Below are positions 35,958-45,049 of a DNA stretch of 64,000 bases, one piece after another. Position numbers and translations under genes: made by a program. A model generated the notes under the pieces. The model was not told the origin of the DNA. It saw only the letters and a list, made by a program, of their open reading frames with translations, and made no database searches. Numbering within the stretch: position 1 is the stretch's first letter; each line of letters begins with the position of its first letter. Origin of the DNA: JAFDVL01 sp964631865 (GTDB lineage Bacteria > Acidobacteriota > Blastocatellia > RBC074); assembly GCA_964631865.1 (NCBI GenBank), contig CAZWAK010000012.1, positions 13,696 to 77,695 of the forward strand, given 5' to 3'.

Positions 35958-38900
35958 ATGCAGAGAAAATGGCAGCCTTTGCAGTTTTTGTTAGTTTTCT
36001 GTCTGGTGGTTTCGGCCCCCTTGAATTTGCTGGCGCAAGTTCCGGGCGCAGCGCAAACCCCGCCCCCACCTCCCATCAATCAATCGGATGACCCCTTGCT
36101 CAAACGCTTCGTCTTTCGCGGCATCGGCCCCGCAAGCATGGGTGGGCGCATTGATGACTTCGCGGTCGTCGAAAGCAATCCTTCGACCTATTACATTGCC
36201 TTTGCGACGGCGGGGCTTTGGAAAACCGTCAACAACGGCACGACGTTCGAGCCGGTCTTTGACACCTACACGACGGCTTCGGTCGGCGATGTCGCGGTGT
36301 GCCAGAGCGATCCGAACATCGTCTGGGTCGGCACGGGCGAGCCGAACAATCGGCAAAGCTCCACGTTCGGCGACGGCATCTACAAATCCACCGACGCAGG
36401 CAAGACGTTCACGCACATGGGGCTGAGGGAAACACAAACCATCGCGCGCGTCGTGATTGATCCGAAGGATGCGAACACGGTGTATGTCGCGGCGCTCGGC
36501 CATCTCTTCGGCCCGAACAAAGAGCGCGGGATTTACAAAACCACTGATGGCGGCAAGAACTGGACGAACATCAAATTCATCAACGAAGACACGGGCTTCA
36601 CCGACATTGTGATTGATCCAGTAGACAGCAAAACCTTGTACGCGGCTTCGTATCAGCGTCGTCGCACGGCGTTCGGCTTCAACGGCGGCGGGCCTGGGAC
36701 GGGACTCTGGAAAACGACGGACGCGGGCAAAACCTGGACGAAGATCGAAGGCAACGGCTTGCCGGAAATTATGCTGGGGCGCATCGGCATTGATGTCGCG
36801 CGCTCGAACCCGAATATCCTGTACGCGCAAATTGAAGTCGGAACTGAAATGGGCACGGGCGTGCCTGCGGAGAGCGCCAATGCTCCGGGTGGTGGGCAAG
36901 GCGGCGGTGGCGGCTTTGGTGGCGGTGGCGGCGGTTTTGGCGGACAACAAAATCGGCCTCCCGACCCGAAACGCAGCGGTCTCTGGCGCTCGGACGACAA
37001 GGGCAAGACGTGGGTTTTCAAGAGCAATGAAAACAATCGCCCGATGTATTACAGCCAGGTGCGCGTTGATCCGACGAATCCTGACATCGTCTACACGGGC
37101 GGCTTGAACTTTAGCCGTTCGACCGATGGCGGCAAGACGTTCAAGAACTTGTCCGGCGTCGCGCACCCCGATCATCACGCCATCTGGATTGATCCGAAAG
37201 ACAACAAACACGTGATGGTCGGCAACGACGGCGGCCTGGACGTGAGCTACGATCAAGGCGAGACGTTCGACTTCATCAACACGATTGCGGCGGCGCAGTT
37301 TTATGCCGTGTCTGCCGATATGCGCAAACCCTATTACGTTTGCGGCGGCTTGCAGGACAACGGCAGTTGGTGCGGGCCGAGCGCGATTCGCACGAGCGGC
37401 GGCTTTGGCGGTGGTGGCGGCGGCGGCGCAGGCATCACGAATGCGGAATGGTATCGCGTGGGCGGTGGCGACGGCTTCTACACATTGCAAGACCCGACCG
37501 ACCACACGATTGTCTACGCCGAATCGCAGAACGGCGCGACGAATCGCATTGATCTGAAAACCGGGCAAACTCGTTCGATTCGTCCGCGTGCCGCACAACG
37601 TCCACGCGGTGGCCCGATGGGCGGCGCACCTGCCGCTGCTGCAACGCCGCCACAACCCGCGACCACGACGCAAGGCGGACAAGAGCAAATGCCTGCGACG
37701 CGGCGTCTGGATCAAGGCGGTGGGCAAGCGGGCGATCAGCAAGCGCAGATGATAGCGATGATGCAGGCGATGGGCATGGGTTTTGGCGGCGGCAATCCGC
37801 TGCAAAGCAACATCGTGCCTGCGCCGCCTGCGGGCGAGGCCTATCGCTTCAATTGGAGTACGCCGATTATGTTGTCGCCGCACAATCCGCGCACCGTGTA
37901 CCTCGGCGCGAACAAGCTGTTTCGTTCATTAGATCGCGGTGAAACGTGGACGGCGGTGAGCGGTGATTTGACGAAGCAAATTGATCGCCGCAAAGAATCA
38001 ATTATGGGCGTCGCGGGCGACAAACCAATGGCCAGCAAGCACGACGGCTATGCCAACAACAGCAACATCACAGTCATCGGCGAATCGCCCGTGCTGCCCG
38101 GCGTGTTGTGGGTCGGCACGGACGACGGCAACGTTCACGTCAGCAAAGACGGCGGCGTCAATTGGACGAACGTGGTTGCAAATATTAACGGTGCGCCGAA
38201 AGGTTACGTGCAAGTTTCGCGTGTCGAGCCGTCGCACTTCGAGGCAGGCACGTGCTACGTCACGATTGACAACCATCGCAACGACGATTGGAAACCCTAC
38301 GTGTTCGTAACGAAAGATTACGGCGCAACGTGGAATTCTATCGCCAACAATCTGCCCGCGTTCGGCAACGTCAATGTGATCCGCGAAGACGCGAAGAACA
38401 AAGACCTGCTGTTCGTCGGCACGGAACTCGGCGTCTACGTTTCGCTCAACGGCGGCCAGGAATGGAAGCGGTTTATGACAGGCTTGCCGATGGTGCGCGT
38501 GGACGATTTGATAATTCATCCGCGCGACAACGATGTGATCGTCGGCACGCACGGACGCGGCATTTACATCTGCGACGACATCTCGCCGTTGCAGCAAATG
38601 AACGACAAAACGATGGCGGCGGACGTACACTTGTTCGATGTGCGCCCTGGCACGAATTGGTTCAATGACATCACGCTCAGCCGCTTCTCCGGCGGGCAGA
38701 AAATCTATCGCGGCACGAACGCGCCGCAGGGCACAGCGATCAGCTATCACCTGAAAGCTGCGCCGAGCGGCGAGGTCAAACTCACGATCAGCGACATCAC
38801 CGGCAAAGTCGTGCGCACGCTGACGCTGGAGACGACGAAAGATGTGGGGCTAAATCGCGTGCAATGGAATTTGCGGGGTGATCTGCCGCCACGTCCCGCA

Positions 38901-39140
38901 GGCTTTGGAGGAGGTGGCAATGCCGCGGCGCAGCCCGCTTCCGGCAATCAAGCGGCTGGACAAACCGCAGGCGCAGCGCAACCGGGGCAAGGCGGTGGTC
39001 AAGGCGGTGGTCAAGGCGGCGGGCGCGGTGGCTTTGGTGTGAGGCCTCCACTGGAGCCGGGCGTGTACCTCGTCAAGCTCACTGTGGACGGCAAAGAACT
39101 GACGACCAAAGTCACGATTGAAGCCGACACGACAAAATAA
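35958..39140 (+). CDS. Exported VPS10/sortilin-type multi-bladed propeller protein (annotated as glycosyl hydrolase-like)
   Basis: 1060 residues from the ATG at 35958. Signal peptide FLLVFCLVVSAPLNLLAQ. Two propeller halves carry many BNR/Asp-box-like repeats: STDAGKTFTHMG, TTDGGKNWTNIK, TTDAGKTWTKIE, SDDKGKTWVFKS, STDGGKTFKNLS, SLDRGETWTAVS and SKDGGVNWTNVV. Two Gly-rich inserts occur (about 310-335 and 490-500), and there is a Pro/Gln/Gly-rich linker (about 985-1025) before the final strand PLEPGVYLVKLTVDGKEL. Acidobacteria have many of these; the enzymatic label is unproven and binding of peptides or glycans is equally possible. It is a paralogue of the minus-strand gene at 50214-53525. 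Confidence 0.9.
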   Translation: MQRKWQPLQFLLVFCLVVSAPLNLLAQVPGAAQTPPPPPINQSDDPLLKRFVFRGIGPASMGGRIDDFAVVESNPSTYYIAFATAGLWKTVNNGTTFEPVFDTYTTASVGDVAVCQSDPNIVWVGTGEPNNRQSSTFGDGIYKSTDAGKTFTHMGLRETQTIARVVIDPKDANTVYVAALGHLFGPNKERGIYKTTDGGKNWTNIKFINEDTGFTDIVIDPVDSKTLYAASYQRRRTAFGFNGGGPGTGLWKTTDAGKTWTKIEGNGLPEIMLGRIGIDVARSNPNILYAQIEVGTEMGTGVPAESANAPGGGQGGGGGFGGGGGGFGGQQNRPPDPKRSGLWRSDDKGKTWVFKSNENNRPMYYSQVRVDPTNPDIVYTGGLNFSRSTDGGKTFKNLSGVAHPDHHAIWIDPKDNKHVMVGNDGGLDVSYDQGETFDFINTIAAAQFYAVSADMRKPYYVCGGLQDNGSWCGPSAIRTSGGFGGGGGGGAGITNAEWYRVGGGDGFYTLQDPTDHTIVYAESQNGATNRIDLKTGQTRSIRPRAAQRPRGGPMGGAPAAAATPPQPATTTQGGQEQMPATRRLDQGGGQAGDQQAQMIAMMQAMGMGFGGGNPLQSNIVPAPPAGEAYRFNWSTPIMLSPHNPRTVYLGANKLFRSLDRGETWTAVSGDLTKQIDRRKESIMGVAGDKPMASKHDGYANNSNITVIGESPVLPGVLWVGTDDGNVHVSKDGGVNWTNVVANINGAPKGYVQVSRVEPSHFEAGTCYVTIDNHRNDDWKPYVFVTKDYGATWNSIANNLPAFGNVNVIREDAKNKDLLFVGTELGVYVSLNGGQEWKRFMTGLPMVRVDDLIIHPRDNDVIVGTHGRGIYICDDISPLQQMNDKTMAADVHLFDVRPGTNWFNDITLSRFSGGQKIYRGTNAPQGTAISYHLKAAPSGEVKLTISDITGKVVRTLTLETTKDVGLNRVQWNLRGDLPPRPAGFGGGGNAAAQPASGNQAAGQTAGAAQPGQGGGQGGGQGGGRGGFGVRPPLEPGVYLVKLTVDGKELTTKVTIEADTTK

Positions 39141-39164
39141 CCGATCACCCATCTTGACTTGAGG

Positions 39165-39198
39165 CAGGGGAGTTTGAGTACGCGCTTGAACTCCCCTG
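39165..39198 (+). terminator. Probable terminator hairpin after the VPS10-like gene
   Basis: A 10-bp GC-rich stem (39165-39174 with 39189-39198) with a 14-nt loop is followed by TTTGATT. It ends about 9 nt before the next start codon, so it sits in the leader of the downstream hydrolase gene and could also affect its translation. Confidence 0.6.
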
Positions 39199-39207
39199 TT
39201 TGATTCT

Positions 39208-40290
39208 ATGAAGCAACGACTCATCATTTTTCTATTGGTTCTCTGCGCCGTTCCCGCCTTCGCGCAAGGCAATCGCGCGACGAATTATCCTGCGCCCATC
39301 GAAGGCGATCACCTCGTGCGCGGCTTTCAATTCGAGAGCGGCGAAGCGTTGGTCGAAGTCAAATTGCATTACCGCACGCTTGGCACGCTCGAACGCGATG
39401 CTGCCGGGCGGGCGCGCAACGCCGTCTTGATTCTGCACGGCACAGGCGGTTCCGGCTCAAACTTCCTGTCGGCGCAATTCGCGGGCGTGTTGTTTGGCGC
39501 GGGGCAACTGCTCGATGCGACGAAATATTTCATCATCCTGCCGGACAATGTCGGGCACGGGAAATCGTCGAAGCCGAGCGATGGCTTACGCGCGAAGTTT
39601 CCGCATTACACCTACAACGACATGGTCAGGCTGCAACATCGGCTGCTCAACGAAAAACTCGGCGTAAATCATTTGCGCCTCGTGATGGGCACTTCGATGG
39701 GCGGGATGCACACGTGGGTGTGGGGCGAGATGTTTCCCGATTTTATGGACGCGCTGATGCCGCTTGCGAGCCTGCCGGTGCAGATCGCCGGGCGCAATCG
39801 GTTCATGCGGCGGATGGTGATTGACCCGATCAAAAACGACCCCGATTGGCAGGGTGGCGAATACAAAACCCAGCCTGTGCGCGGGCTGACGACGGCGATT
39901 TACACGTTGCTGTTTATGAGCAGCACGCCGCTCGAATGGTACAAACAAGCGCCGACGCGCGAAGCTGCCGACAAGATGTTCGATCAAATGGTGCGACAAC
40001 GTTTGGCCACAACGGACGCGAACGACATGCTCTATCAATTCGATTCCTCGCGCGAATACGACCCCGCGCCGCAGCTTGAGAAAATTCAAGCGCCGCTCAT
40101 CGCCATCAACTCCGCCGACGATCAAGTCAATCCGCCGGAGCAGGGCATTCTCGAACGCGAAATCAAACGCGTGAAGCGCGGCAAGTTTGTGCTGATCCCG
40201 ATTAGTGAGCGCACGCGCGGACACGGCACACATTCGCTGCCCGCACTGTGGAAAGAACATTTGGCCGAACTGCTTGAAACTTCAAAATAG
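39208..40290 (+). CDS. Exported alpha/beta hydrolase of the homoserine O-acetyltransferase (MetX)-like family
   Basis: 360 residues. Signal peptide QRLIIFLLVLCAVPAFAQ. The MetX-like fold pattern is present: HYRTLGTLERDAAGRARNAV, LILHGTGGSG, FIILPDNVGHGKSSKPS, nucleophile Ser in VMGTSMGGMHTWVWGEMFPD (about 156), Asp in NSADDQVNP and His in GHGTHSLPALW. Cytoplasmic MetX acetylates homoserine in methionine synthesis; an exported member is more likely a periplasmic acyl hydrolase or transferase of unknown substrate. No methionine gene is near. It may be transcribed with the VPS10-like gene if the intervening hairpin is leaky. Confidence 0.88.
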   Translation: MKQRLIIFLLVLCAVPAFAQGNRATNYPAPIEGDHLVRGFQFESGEALVEVKLHYRTLGTLERDAAGRARNAVLILHGTGGSGSNFLSAQFAGVLFGAGQLLDATKYFIILPDNVGHGKSSKPSDGLRAKFPHYTYNDMVRLQHRLLNEKLGVNHLRLVMGTSMGGMHTWVWGEMFPDFMDALMPLASLPVQIAGRNRFMRRMVIDPIKNDPDWQGGEYKTQPVRGLTTAIYTLLFMSSTPLEWYKQAPTREAADKMFDQMVRQRLATTDANDMLYQFDSSREYDPAPQLEKIQAPLIAINSADDQVNPPEQGILEREIKRVKRGKFVLIPISERTRGHGTHSLPALWKEHLAELLETSK

Positions 40291-40380
40291 GAAGAAGGAA
40301 AAATAATTGAGAATTACTGCGCTTTGATGGAGCAGCGTGCTATTGGTTTGACTGACTGAGGCTAAGGACAGGGGCGAAGC

Positions 40381-42336
40381 TTACGGGAGTAACACGGGGT
40401 GCATGGCGGCAGTGTTATCACCCAAAACGGTGTTGGTTGCCCGGAGCCATCCATCGGGGGAAGCTGTGCCATCGGCCATAACGATGCCATCGGCCATGAC
40501 GATGCCATCGGCCATGACAATCCCGCTGGCAAGGGACACCCCGTCGGCCATCACGATGCCGCTGACCGCGAGCGTGCCATCGGCCATCACGATGCCTGTG
40601 TTGAGCAAGGCTCCCTGGCTGGTTGACACGCCCCCCCCAACCAGCCCCGCCGTTTGGCGCAACGTTCCATTAACCAGCATCGTGGCATCCGCCAAGACCA
40701 GACCGGGGGAATACATGCCGTGCCAGTTTTGCATCAGCCTGCTGCCGTAGAGAAAACAATAATTGGTAATCACGCCCTGGCCCCAAGCACAGGTTTCGCC
40801 CGCCATCTGGCTGGCTTGTGGGCTAGGCAAGTTGCCGTTCAGCAGGCTGGTTCCATTGACCAGCAGAAAGGCATTCGGTTTGATCAACTGAGCCATGCGC
40901 ACCGCGCCGTCAACATTGAGTAAGCCTGCGCCTTGTTCCAGCGTATTGAAGCCTCTGAGCGGTTGCGCCGTGTACATCAAAATCGCTTTGACGAGTCCGG
41001 GCGTGAGCGTCGGATTGGCTTGTAACAACAGGGCGGCTGCGCCTGCGACGAGGGGCGCGGACATCGAAGTGCCGCTCAGGTACATCGTCTTGTTGACGCG
41101 GACCGCAGTCGCCTCAGTGTCCAGTTCGGGGTAAAGCTGAATCAGCGTGTTCGGGGTAGAACCGGAAGTCGAGCCGAGCGATTGCGCCGCGATCAGTTTA
41201 TTGCCGGGCGCGACGAGATCGGGTTTGATGAGGTTATCGTAGTGGCGGACGCCTTGCGCATCTGTCCAGTACCCGCGCGTCGGCCCGCGCGAACTGAACG
41301 TCGTCACACCATCATCCGACCGTCGAATCGTGCCGAAGGTATTGGCTGCGCCCACCGTGATGACCGAAGGATCAATGCCGGGCGAGTTGATGCCGCCATA
41401 GATTTTATGACCCGCCGCATCTTTCCCCAGATTGCCCGCCGCTGCTACAACTACGATGCCAGCATTATACGCACGCCGGGCGGCCAGACAGAGCGGGTCG
41501 TCTTTGTAGCTGTCTACGGGCGCGGTTCCCAAACTCAAATTGATGACGCGGATGTTGTAGGCCAATTTATTTTGAATGCACCAATCCAGCGCGGCAATGA
41601 CGGTGCTGGCCCTCCCGCGTCCATTGGCATCCAGCACGCGCAAATTCAGCAAGTCCGCGTTAGGGGCAATGCCCGTGTATGCGCCTTCCGCAAAGGCTTC
41701 CGCGCCGCCCGCTAACGTCGCCACGTGGCTGCCGTGTCCGTAGATGTCCTCATTGAGCAGATTCGCGCCGGTAAAATCTCGACTGGCGACGACGCTGGTG
41801 GTTTTGCTGCGCGCGAACAGGTTGTGGGCGGAATAAATGCCGCTGTCAATCACGGCGATGCCGATGCCGCGCCCATCGAGGGTCGTGGGGTTCAAGCGGT
41901 TGCGAATTTGCGCCGCGCCGGTCGTCTCTTCCAGCAAGCCAGTCGGGCGCACTTCACGATCCGGGGCGATGTATTCGACATTGGCGTCGGCTTCCAGTTC
42001 ACGCATTTTGCCCAGTGATAATTCGGCGCTCAGCAGGTTGAATGACCTGTATGTCTGCCGCACTTTTCCCCCCAGCATCGCCAGCTTGTTCGGCACGGCG
42101 GTGCGCGGCGCGGCGGCTTTGGGACGCACCAGGATGCGACGCAATTGTTGTGCGGCGGTGCCGCCCTTTTGTACGCGCGCCACTTCTTTATCAAGGTCTG
42201 CCGCCATTTTTTTCCGCGCGGTGGTGCTGAAGCTGATGGATTGCGCCTGCGCCTGGAGGAAAGTCGCGGGGACGCATAACAGCGCCAGTAAAATGAGCGC
42301 GGTGAATTTCCTGAGCATCGGATGAAGTCCAGTCAT
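40381..42336 (-). CDS. Exported subtilisin-like (S8) peptidase with Asp-Gly hexapeptide-repeat tail
   Basis: 651 residues. Signal peptide FTALILLALLCVPATFLQAQAQ. An I9-like prodomain (about 35-125) precedes the S8 domain: Asp in IAVIDSGIYSAHN (about 163), His in GHGSHVATLAGG (about 200), the oxyanion-side Asn in VVAAAGNLG and Ser in LSGTSMSAPLVAG (about 410). After FNTLEQGAGLLNVDGAVR comes a tail of about 180 residues ending in repeats of GIVMAD (six copies, four of them close together) and VLGDNTA. The same tail type, with different words, recurs in the broken gene at 44332. It is convergent with the MetX-like gene. The tail may be a surface-exposed beta-structure. Confidence 0.92.
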   Translation of the reverse strand: MTGLHPMLRKFTALILLALLCVPATFLQAQAQSISFSTTARKKMAADLDKEVARVQKGGTAAQQLRRILVRPKAAAPRTAVPNKLAMLGGKVRQTYRSFNLLSAELSLGKMRELEADANVEYIAPDREVRPTGLLEETTGAAQIRNRLNPTTLDGRGIGIAVIDSGIYSAHNLFARSKTTSVVASRDFTGANLLNEDIYGHGSHVATLAGGAEAFAEGAYTGIAPNADLLNLRVLDANGRGRASTVIAALDWCIQNKLAYNIRVINLSLGTAPVDSYKDDPLCLAARRAYNAGIVVVAAAGNLGKDAAGHKIYGGINSPGIDPSVITVGAANTFGTIRRSDDGVTTFSSRGPTRGYWTDAQGVRHYDNLIKPDLVAPGNKLIAAQSLGSTSGSTPNTLIQLYPELDTEATAVRVNKTMYLSGTSMSAPLVAGAAALLLQANPTLTPGLVKAILMYTAQPLRGFNTLEQGAGLLNVDGAVRMAQLIKPNAFLLVNGTSLLNGNLPSPQASQMAGETCAWGQGVITNYCFLYGSRLMQNWHGMYSPGLVLADATMLVNGTLRQTAGLVGGGVSTSQGALLNTGIVMADGTLAVSGIVMADGVSLASGIVMADGIVMADGIVMADGTASPDGWLRATNTVLGDNTAAMHPVLLP

Positions 42337-42647
42337 AGCGATAATCCTGCTGACGCAAACTGATGTTCGCGCTTGCTGCCAATTCCGTTGTCACGCCCAA
42401 CAGCCTTGATCTCATCGCGGTAACAACTCAACCCCTATTCACAGGCAATAGTAGTCAGACACAGGAAAGCGCGAATCCGCCTCCGTTCGCAGAAAAACCT
42501 ACAGGGCGTGTTACTTGTGAACAGACCAAGTCCCGCAGCTTCACAAGAGGATGCCATGACGATGGCGCACCGCCGCGCTGTCGGGCAAAGCATCAGAAGT
42601 TATTTGAGAAGTTGAGCCGGTCGGGGTGGGTCAGGTAGCTTTTGGGG
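42337..42647. other. Intergenic region upstream of the subtilase gene and the IS remnant
   Basis: 311 bp with the minus-strand subtilase promoter on its left side. I see no open frame, RNA gene or clear repeat. A terminal inverted repeat for the neighbouring IS remnant was looked for and not found. Confidence 0.35.
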
Positions 42648-42984
42648 ATGAAGCACAAAACCTATCGCACCAATGTCACCGACCGGGCCTGGGATTGTCT
42701 CAAAGATGAATTTCCGCCCGCAAAACCGGGCGGGCGCAAACGCACCACAGATTTGCGCCAGGTCGTCAATGCCAGCTTTTATGGAGGACAACGGCATCAA
42801 GTAGGATGCCTTGCCACACGACTTCCCGCCCAAAGGCACAGTCTTTCACTACTTCAACCCCTGGCGTAAGAGCGGCCTCTGGAAGCGCATTAACGACAAG
42901 CTGCGCACGCAGTTACGACAAAAAATGGGGCGGCATAAACATCCGCCCGCTGGGTGGTTGGATTCGCAGAGCGTCAAAAGCACT
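42648..42984 (+). pseudogene. Broken IS5-type transposase, 5' part
   Basis: The first frame reads MKHKTYRTNVTDRAWDCLKD to FPPAKPGGRKRTTDLRQVVN and ASFY, the usual N-terminus of IS5-group transposases. A frame change near 42783 is then needed, together with a TAG at the expected Trp after DNGIK, before the reading continues as LPHDFPPKGTVFHYFNPW, KSGLWKRINDKLRTQLRQ and LDSQSVKST, the first DDE-domain block. The remainder of the DDE domain is missing. It is therefore dead, with at least one frameshift, one nonsense codon and a 3' truncation. Confidence 0.85.
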
Positions 42985-43107
42985 CCAGTGCCGGGCGTGA
43001 GCCGTGCGCAGAATGCCGTTGGTGGTTTGCTCGGCGGCGGCGCGTTCGACAGCCTTCAGTACCGCGATGTCGGTTTGGTGATTGATATGACGCCGACCGT
43101 TTCCAAC
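42985..43107 (+). pseudogene. Fragment of a secretin (GspD/PilQ-type) gene fused to the IS remnant
   Basis: The transposase frame runs directly into PGVSRAQNAVGGLLGGGAFD and SLQYRDVGLVIDMTPTVSN. QYRDVGL-I-TPTV is a hallmark of the outer-membrane secretin beta domain in type II secretion and type IV pilus systems. Only about 40 residues remain before the similarity stops. Downstream to 43206 another short frame (TTELRFGRNAVQFNPVHAQV) that I do not recognise ends in TAG. No intact secretin gene is in the window, so this is a scrap left by a rearrangement. Confidence 0.6.
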
Positions 43108-43285
43108 GCGACACGACGGAACTGCGGTTCGGACGCAATGCCGTGCAGTTCAATCCCGTCCACGCCCAAGTGCAGATCGGAAAGCAGGCGATCAAGCGGT
43201 CAGATTAGAAATAACGTTCCGCGATCAGCTTTTGATCGCCCTGATTTCCTGCCCGCAAAACTACAATCTTGAAGAGAAAAAGCAG

Positions 43286-43325
43286 AAAGCCAGGTGGGAA
43301 CCTCATCGCGTTCCCACCTGGCTTT
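43286..43325 (-). terminator. Intrinsic terminator for the PEP-CTERM gene
   Basis: A 16-bp perfect stem (43286-43301 with 43310-43325) closes an 8-nt loop. Read on the minus strand it is followed by CTGCTTTTTCTC, so it terminates the PEP-CTERM gene, whose stop is 22 nt upstream. The plus-strand side also has GCTTTTG, so weak bidirectional action is possible. Confidence 0.9.
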
Positions 43326-43346
43326 GCTTTTGACTTGACCGCAACG

Positions 43347-44006
43347 TTACGCGGCTTTTTTGTTGCGCCGCCGCCACGCCGGGACAAGACCGAATAAGCT
43401 GCTGCCCACCAACAACAATGTCGCAGGTTCGGGGACTTCCGCCGGAGGCGGAGGCGTGCCGCCTTTCGTTACGACGCCAATCGGTTTTTCGCTACAGCCA
43501 TCGGGCAAGCTGGTGAGGTGAATCATCGTCACATCCAACGTAATGCCGTTGGTGAGCGGCGAACTCAACGTCAGCGTTAACGTACCGCCTTCGCCGGGCT
43601 TCAGGCGATTGTTGTTGCCGTTGCCGGATGCGCCCGCTTCAAAGTTGCCGACCCCGCCGCCCTTCGTCGCATAGCTCCAGGTCGCACCTGACGGCAGATG
43701 GGAAAAGATCGCGGAAGTTGTGGCTAAATTGGGCGAGGTATTGAAGCCGATGGCGGACAAAAACGTGTCGCTCGTCGAAGTATTCAAAAACGAAATGGTC
43801 AACGTTTTGCCGTCGCCGCTCAAGGCAAATGTGGCGGTCGCTTGCCCGGCTGCGCCAAACGTCGAAGTGTAATTCAACGTCGCACTCGCGCCCGGATTCA
43901 GCGTCACCGATTCGGCGCGGGCCGTCCCTGACAGACAAGCAAGCGCGCAGAGCAGAGCCGCCCACGAAACGAGAATTGGTAATTTGTTTTTCAGTAGCCA
44001 GTTCAT
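43347..44006 (-). CDS. PEP-CTERM sorting-domain secreted protein
   Basis: 219 residues from the ATG at 44006, with AGGAG 8 nt upstream. Signal peptide LPILVSWAALLCALACLSGTARA. The mature domain is beta-rich (ATLNYTSTFGAAGQATATFA, NNRLKPGEGGTLTLTLSS). The C-terminus is the classic tripartite sorting signal VPEPATLLLVGSSLFGL followed by the basic tail WRRRNKKAA. Exosortase cuts at PEP and the protein is sent to the surface or extracellular matrix, usually with exopolysaccharide; no exosortase gene is in the window. Single gene with its own terminator. The function of the globular part is unknown. Confidence 0.93.
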   Translation of the reverse strand: MNWLLKNKLPILVSWAALLCALACLSGTARAESVTLNPGASATLNYTSTFGAAGQATATFALSGDGKTLTISFLNTSTSDTFLSAIGFNTSPNLATTSAIFSHLPSGATWSYATKGGGVGNFEAGASGNGNNNRLKPGEGGTLTLTLSSPLTNGITLDVTMIHLTSLPDGCSEKPIGVVTKGGTPPPPAEVPEPATLLLVGSSLFGLVPAWRRRNKKAA

Positions 44007-44331
44007 ACGAAATCTCCTAAAAATTTTGCACGTGGTGCAAGCGGCAAGTCGGGCAGCCTGGCTTTTGACAGCGCAGTAAAACGCGGAGCAAAAGACTAAT
44101 AGTAGCAATGAGGACGGCCTTCCAGCTTGCCCACTGCGGAGCATCTTGCGGCTGGTCTGTGCGGATTTTGTTGCGATCCGTTGGTTCCTTTCTCACGCGC
44201 GCAATTTGAATTCCCCACTGTTTCCACTTGTCACAGCAATCATCAGACACTCGTCATTTTTCCTGCACATTTGCGCAGTTCAAGCCGTCCGTCAGCACCC
44301 GAAGTGCATAGGAGTTTGTGAGATTCTCATT
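44007..44331. other. Intergenic region between the PEP-CTERM gene and the subtilase-tail remnant
   Basis: 325 bp. It contains the minus-strand ribosome binding site and presumably the promoter for the PEP-CTERM gene. No supported open frame, hairpin or repeat was seen on either strand. Confidence 0.35.
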
Positions 44332-45019
44332 ATGAGGAACGTCATTTCCCTCACCTTGGCAATCCTATTTGGTCTGCCCAGTATGACTTTTCAGGCGACT
44401 GCGCAAACGCAACCGCTCAAGAATTTCAATATGCTCGAACAGGGCGCGGGGCAATTGAATGTGGAGGGCGCGGTGCGCCTGGCGAAACTCGTCAAGACCA
44501 CCTTGCCCACGACGGTCGGCAGCGCCCTGCTCACCGCCGCGTTACCCACGCAATCCAGCACCATTAGCGGAACCACTTTCCTTTGGGGGCAAGGCGTCAT
44601 TACGAATTATGGCTTCTTGTCGGGCAGCGGGCTGATGCAATATTGGCAGAGCGTTTATGCGACGGGTGCGATCCTGGGCGATGCGACGACCTATGCCAAC
44701 AGCAACTTCAGTCTCGTGGCTGGCAAAACCTCCACCGGCATCAGCCTGAAATCCGGAGCCTTCACGATCAACGGCACGGGCGACATTCTCGGCGACAGCG
44801 TCAATACGACGTTTGCCAGCGGTGCTTGGTGATGGCGTGATCTTGGGCGACGGCACAGTCTTGGGCGACGGCACGACGCGCGCCGATACGTCGTTGCAAC
44901 CGGCTTCTGTTGTTTTGGGCCATGACACCGATTGCATGCAACCGGGAACTTCGACTTCCAGCTCCTCGCTCAACACCGCGTCAAGCACGACATCCTCGGC
45001 GAAATCAACGATGCAATAG
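44332..45019 (+). pseudogene. Subtilase-tail remnant: signal peptide plus C-terminal repeat domain, catalytic domain missing, frameshifted
   Basis: The first frame (44332-44832, 166 residues) has a signal peptide (VISLTLAILFGLPSMTFQATA) and then directly NMLEQGAGQLNVEGAVRLAK, matching LEQGAGLLNVDGAVRMAQ near the end of the S8 domain of the 40381 gene. The tail that follows (WGQGVITNYGFLSGSGLMQY) also matches it (WGQGVITNYCFLYGSRLMQN). Asp, His and Ser catalytic blocks are absent. At about 44825 the frame ends in TGG TGA, while the +1 frame continues with LGDGVILGDGTVLGDGTT and a Ser/Thr-rich end at 45019. The +1 shift is either a mutation or, less likely, programmed. Confidence 0.75.
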
Positions 45020-45049
45020 GCACCTCCCAACAAGATAAGGATCGTTGTT

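Noticed and set aside
35991..37883. 630-codon minus-strand open frame
   Set aside because: It is antisense to the VPS10-like gene, Arg/Ala/His-rich, without any domain; a codon-bias shadow.
40399..40750. Plus-strand frame rich in PSAITMPSAMTMP opposite the subtilase tail
   Set aside because: It is the antisense of the GIVMAD repeats.
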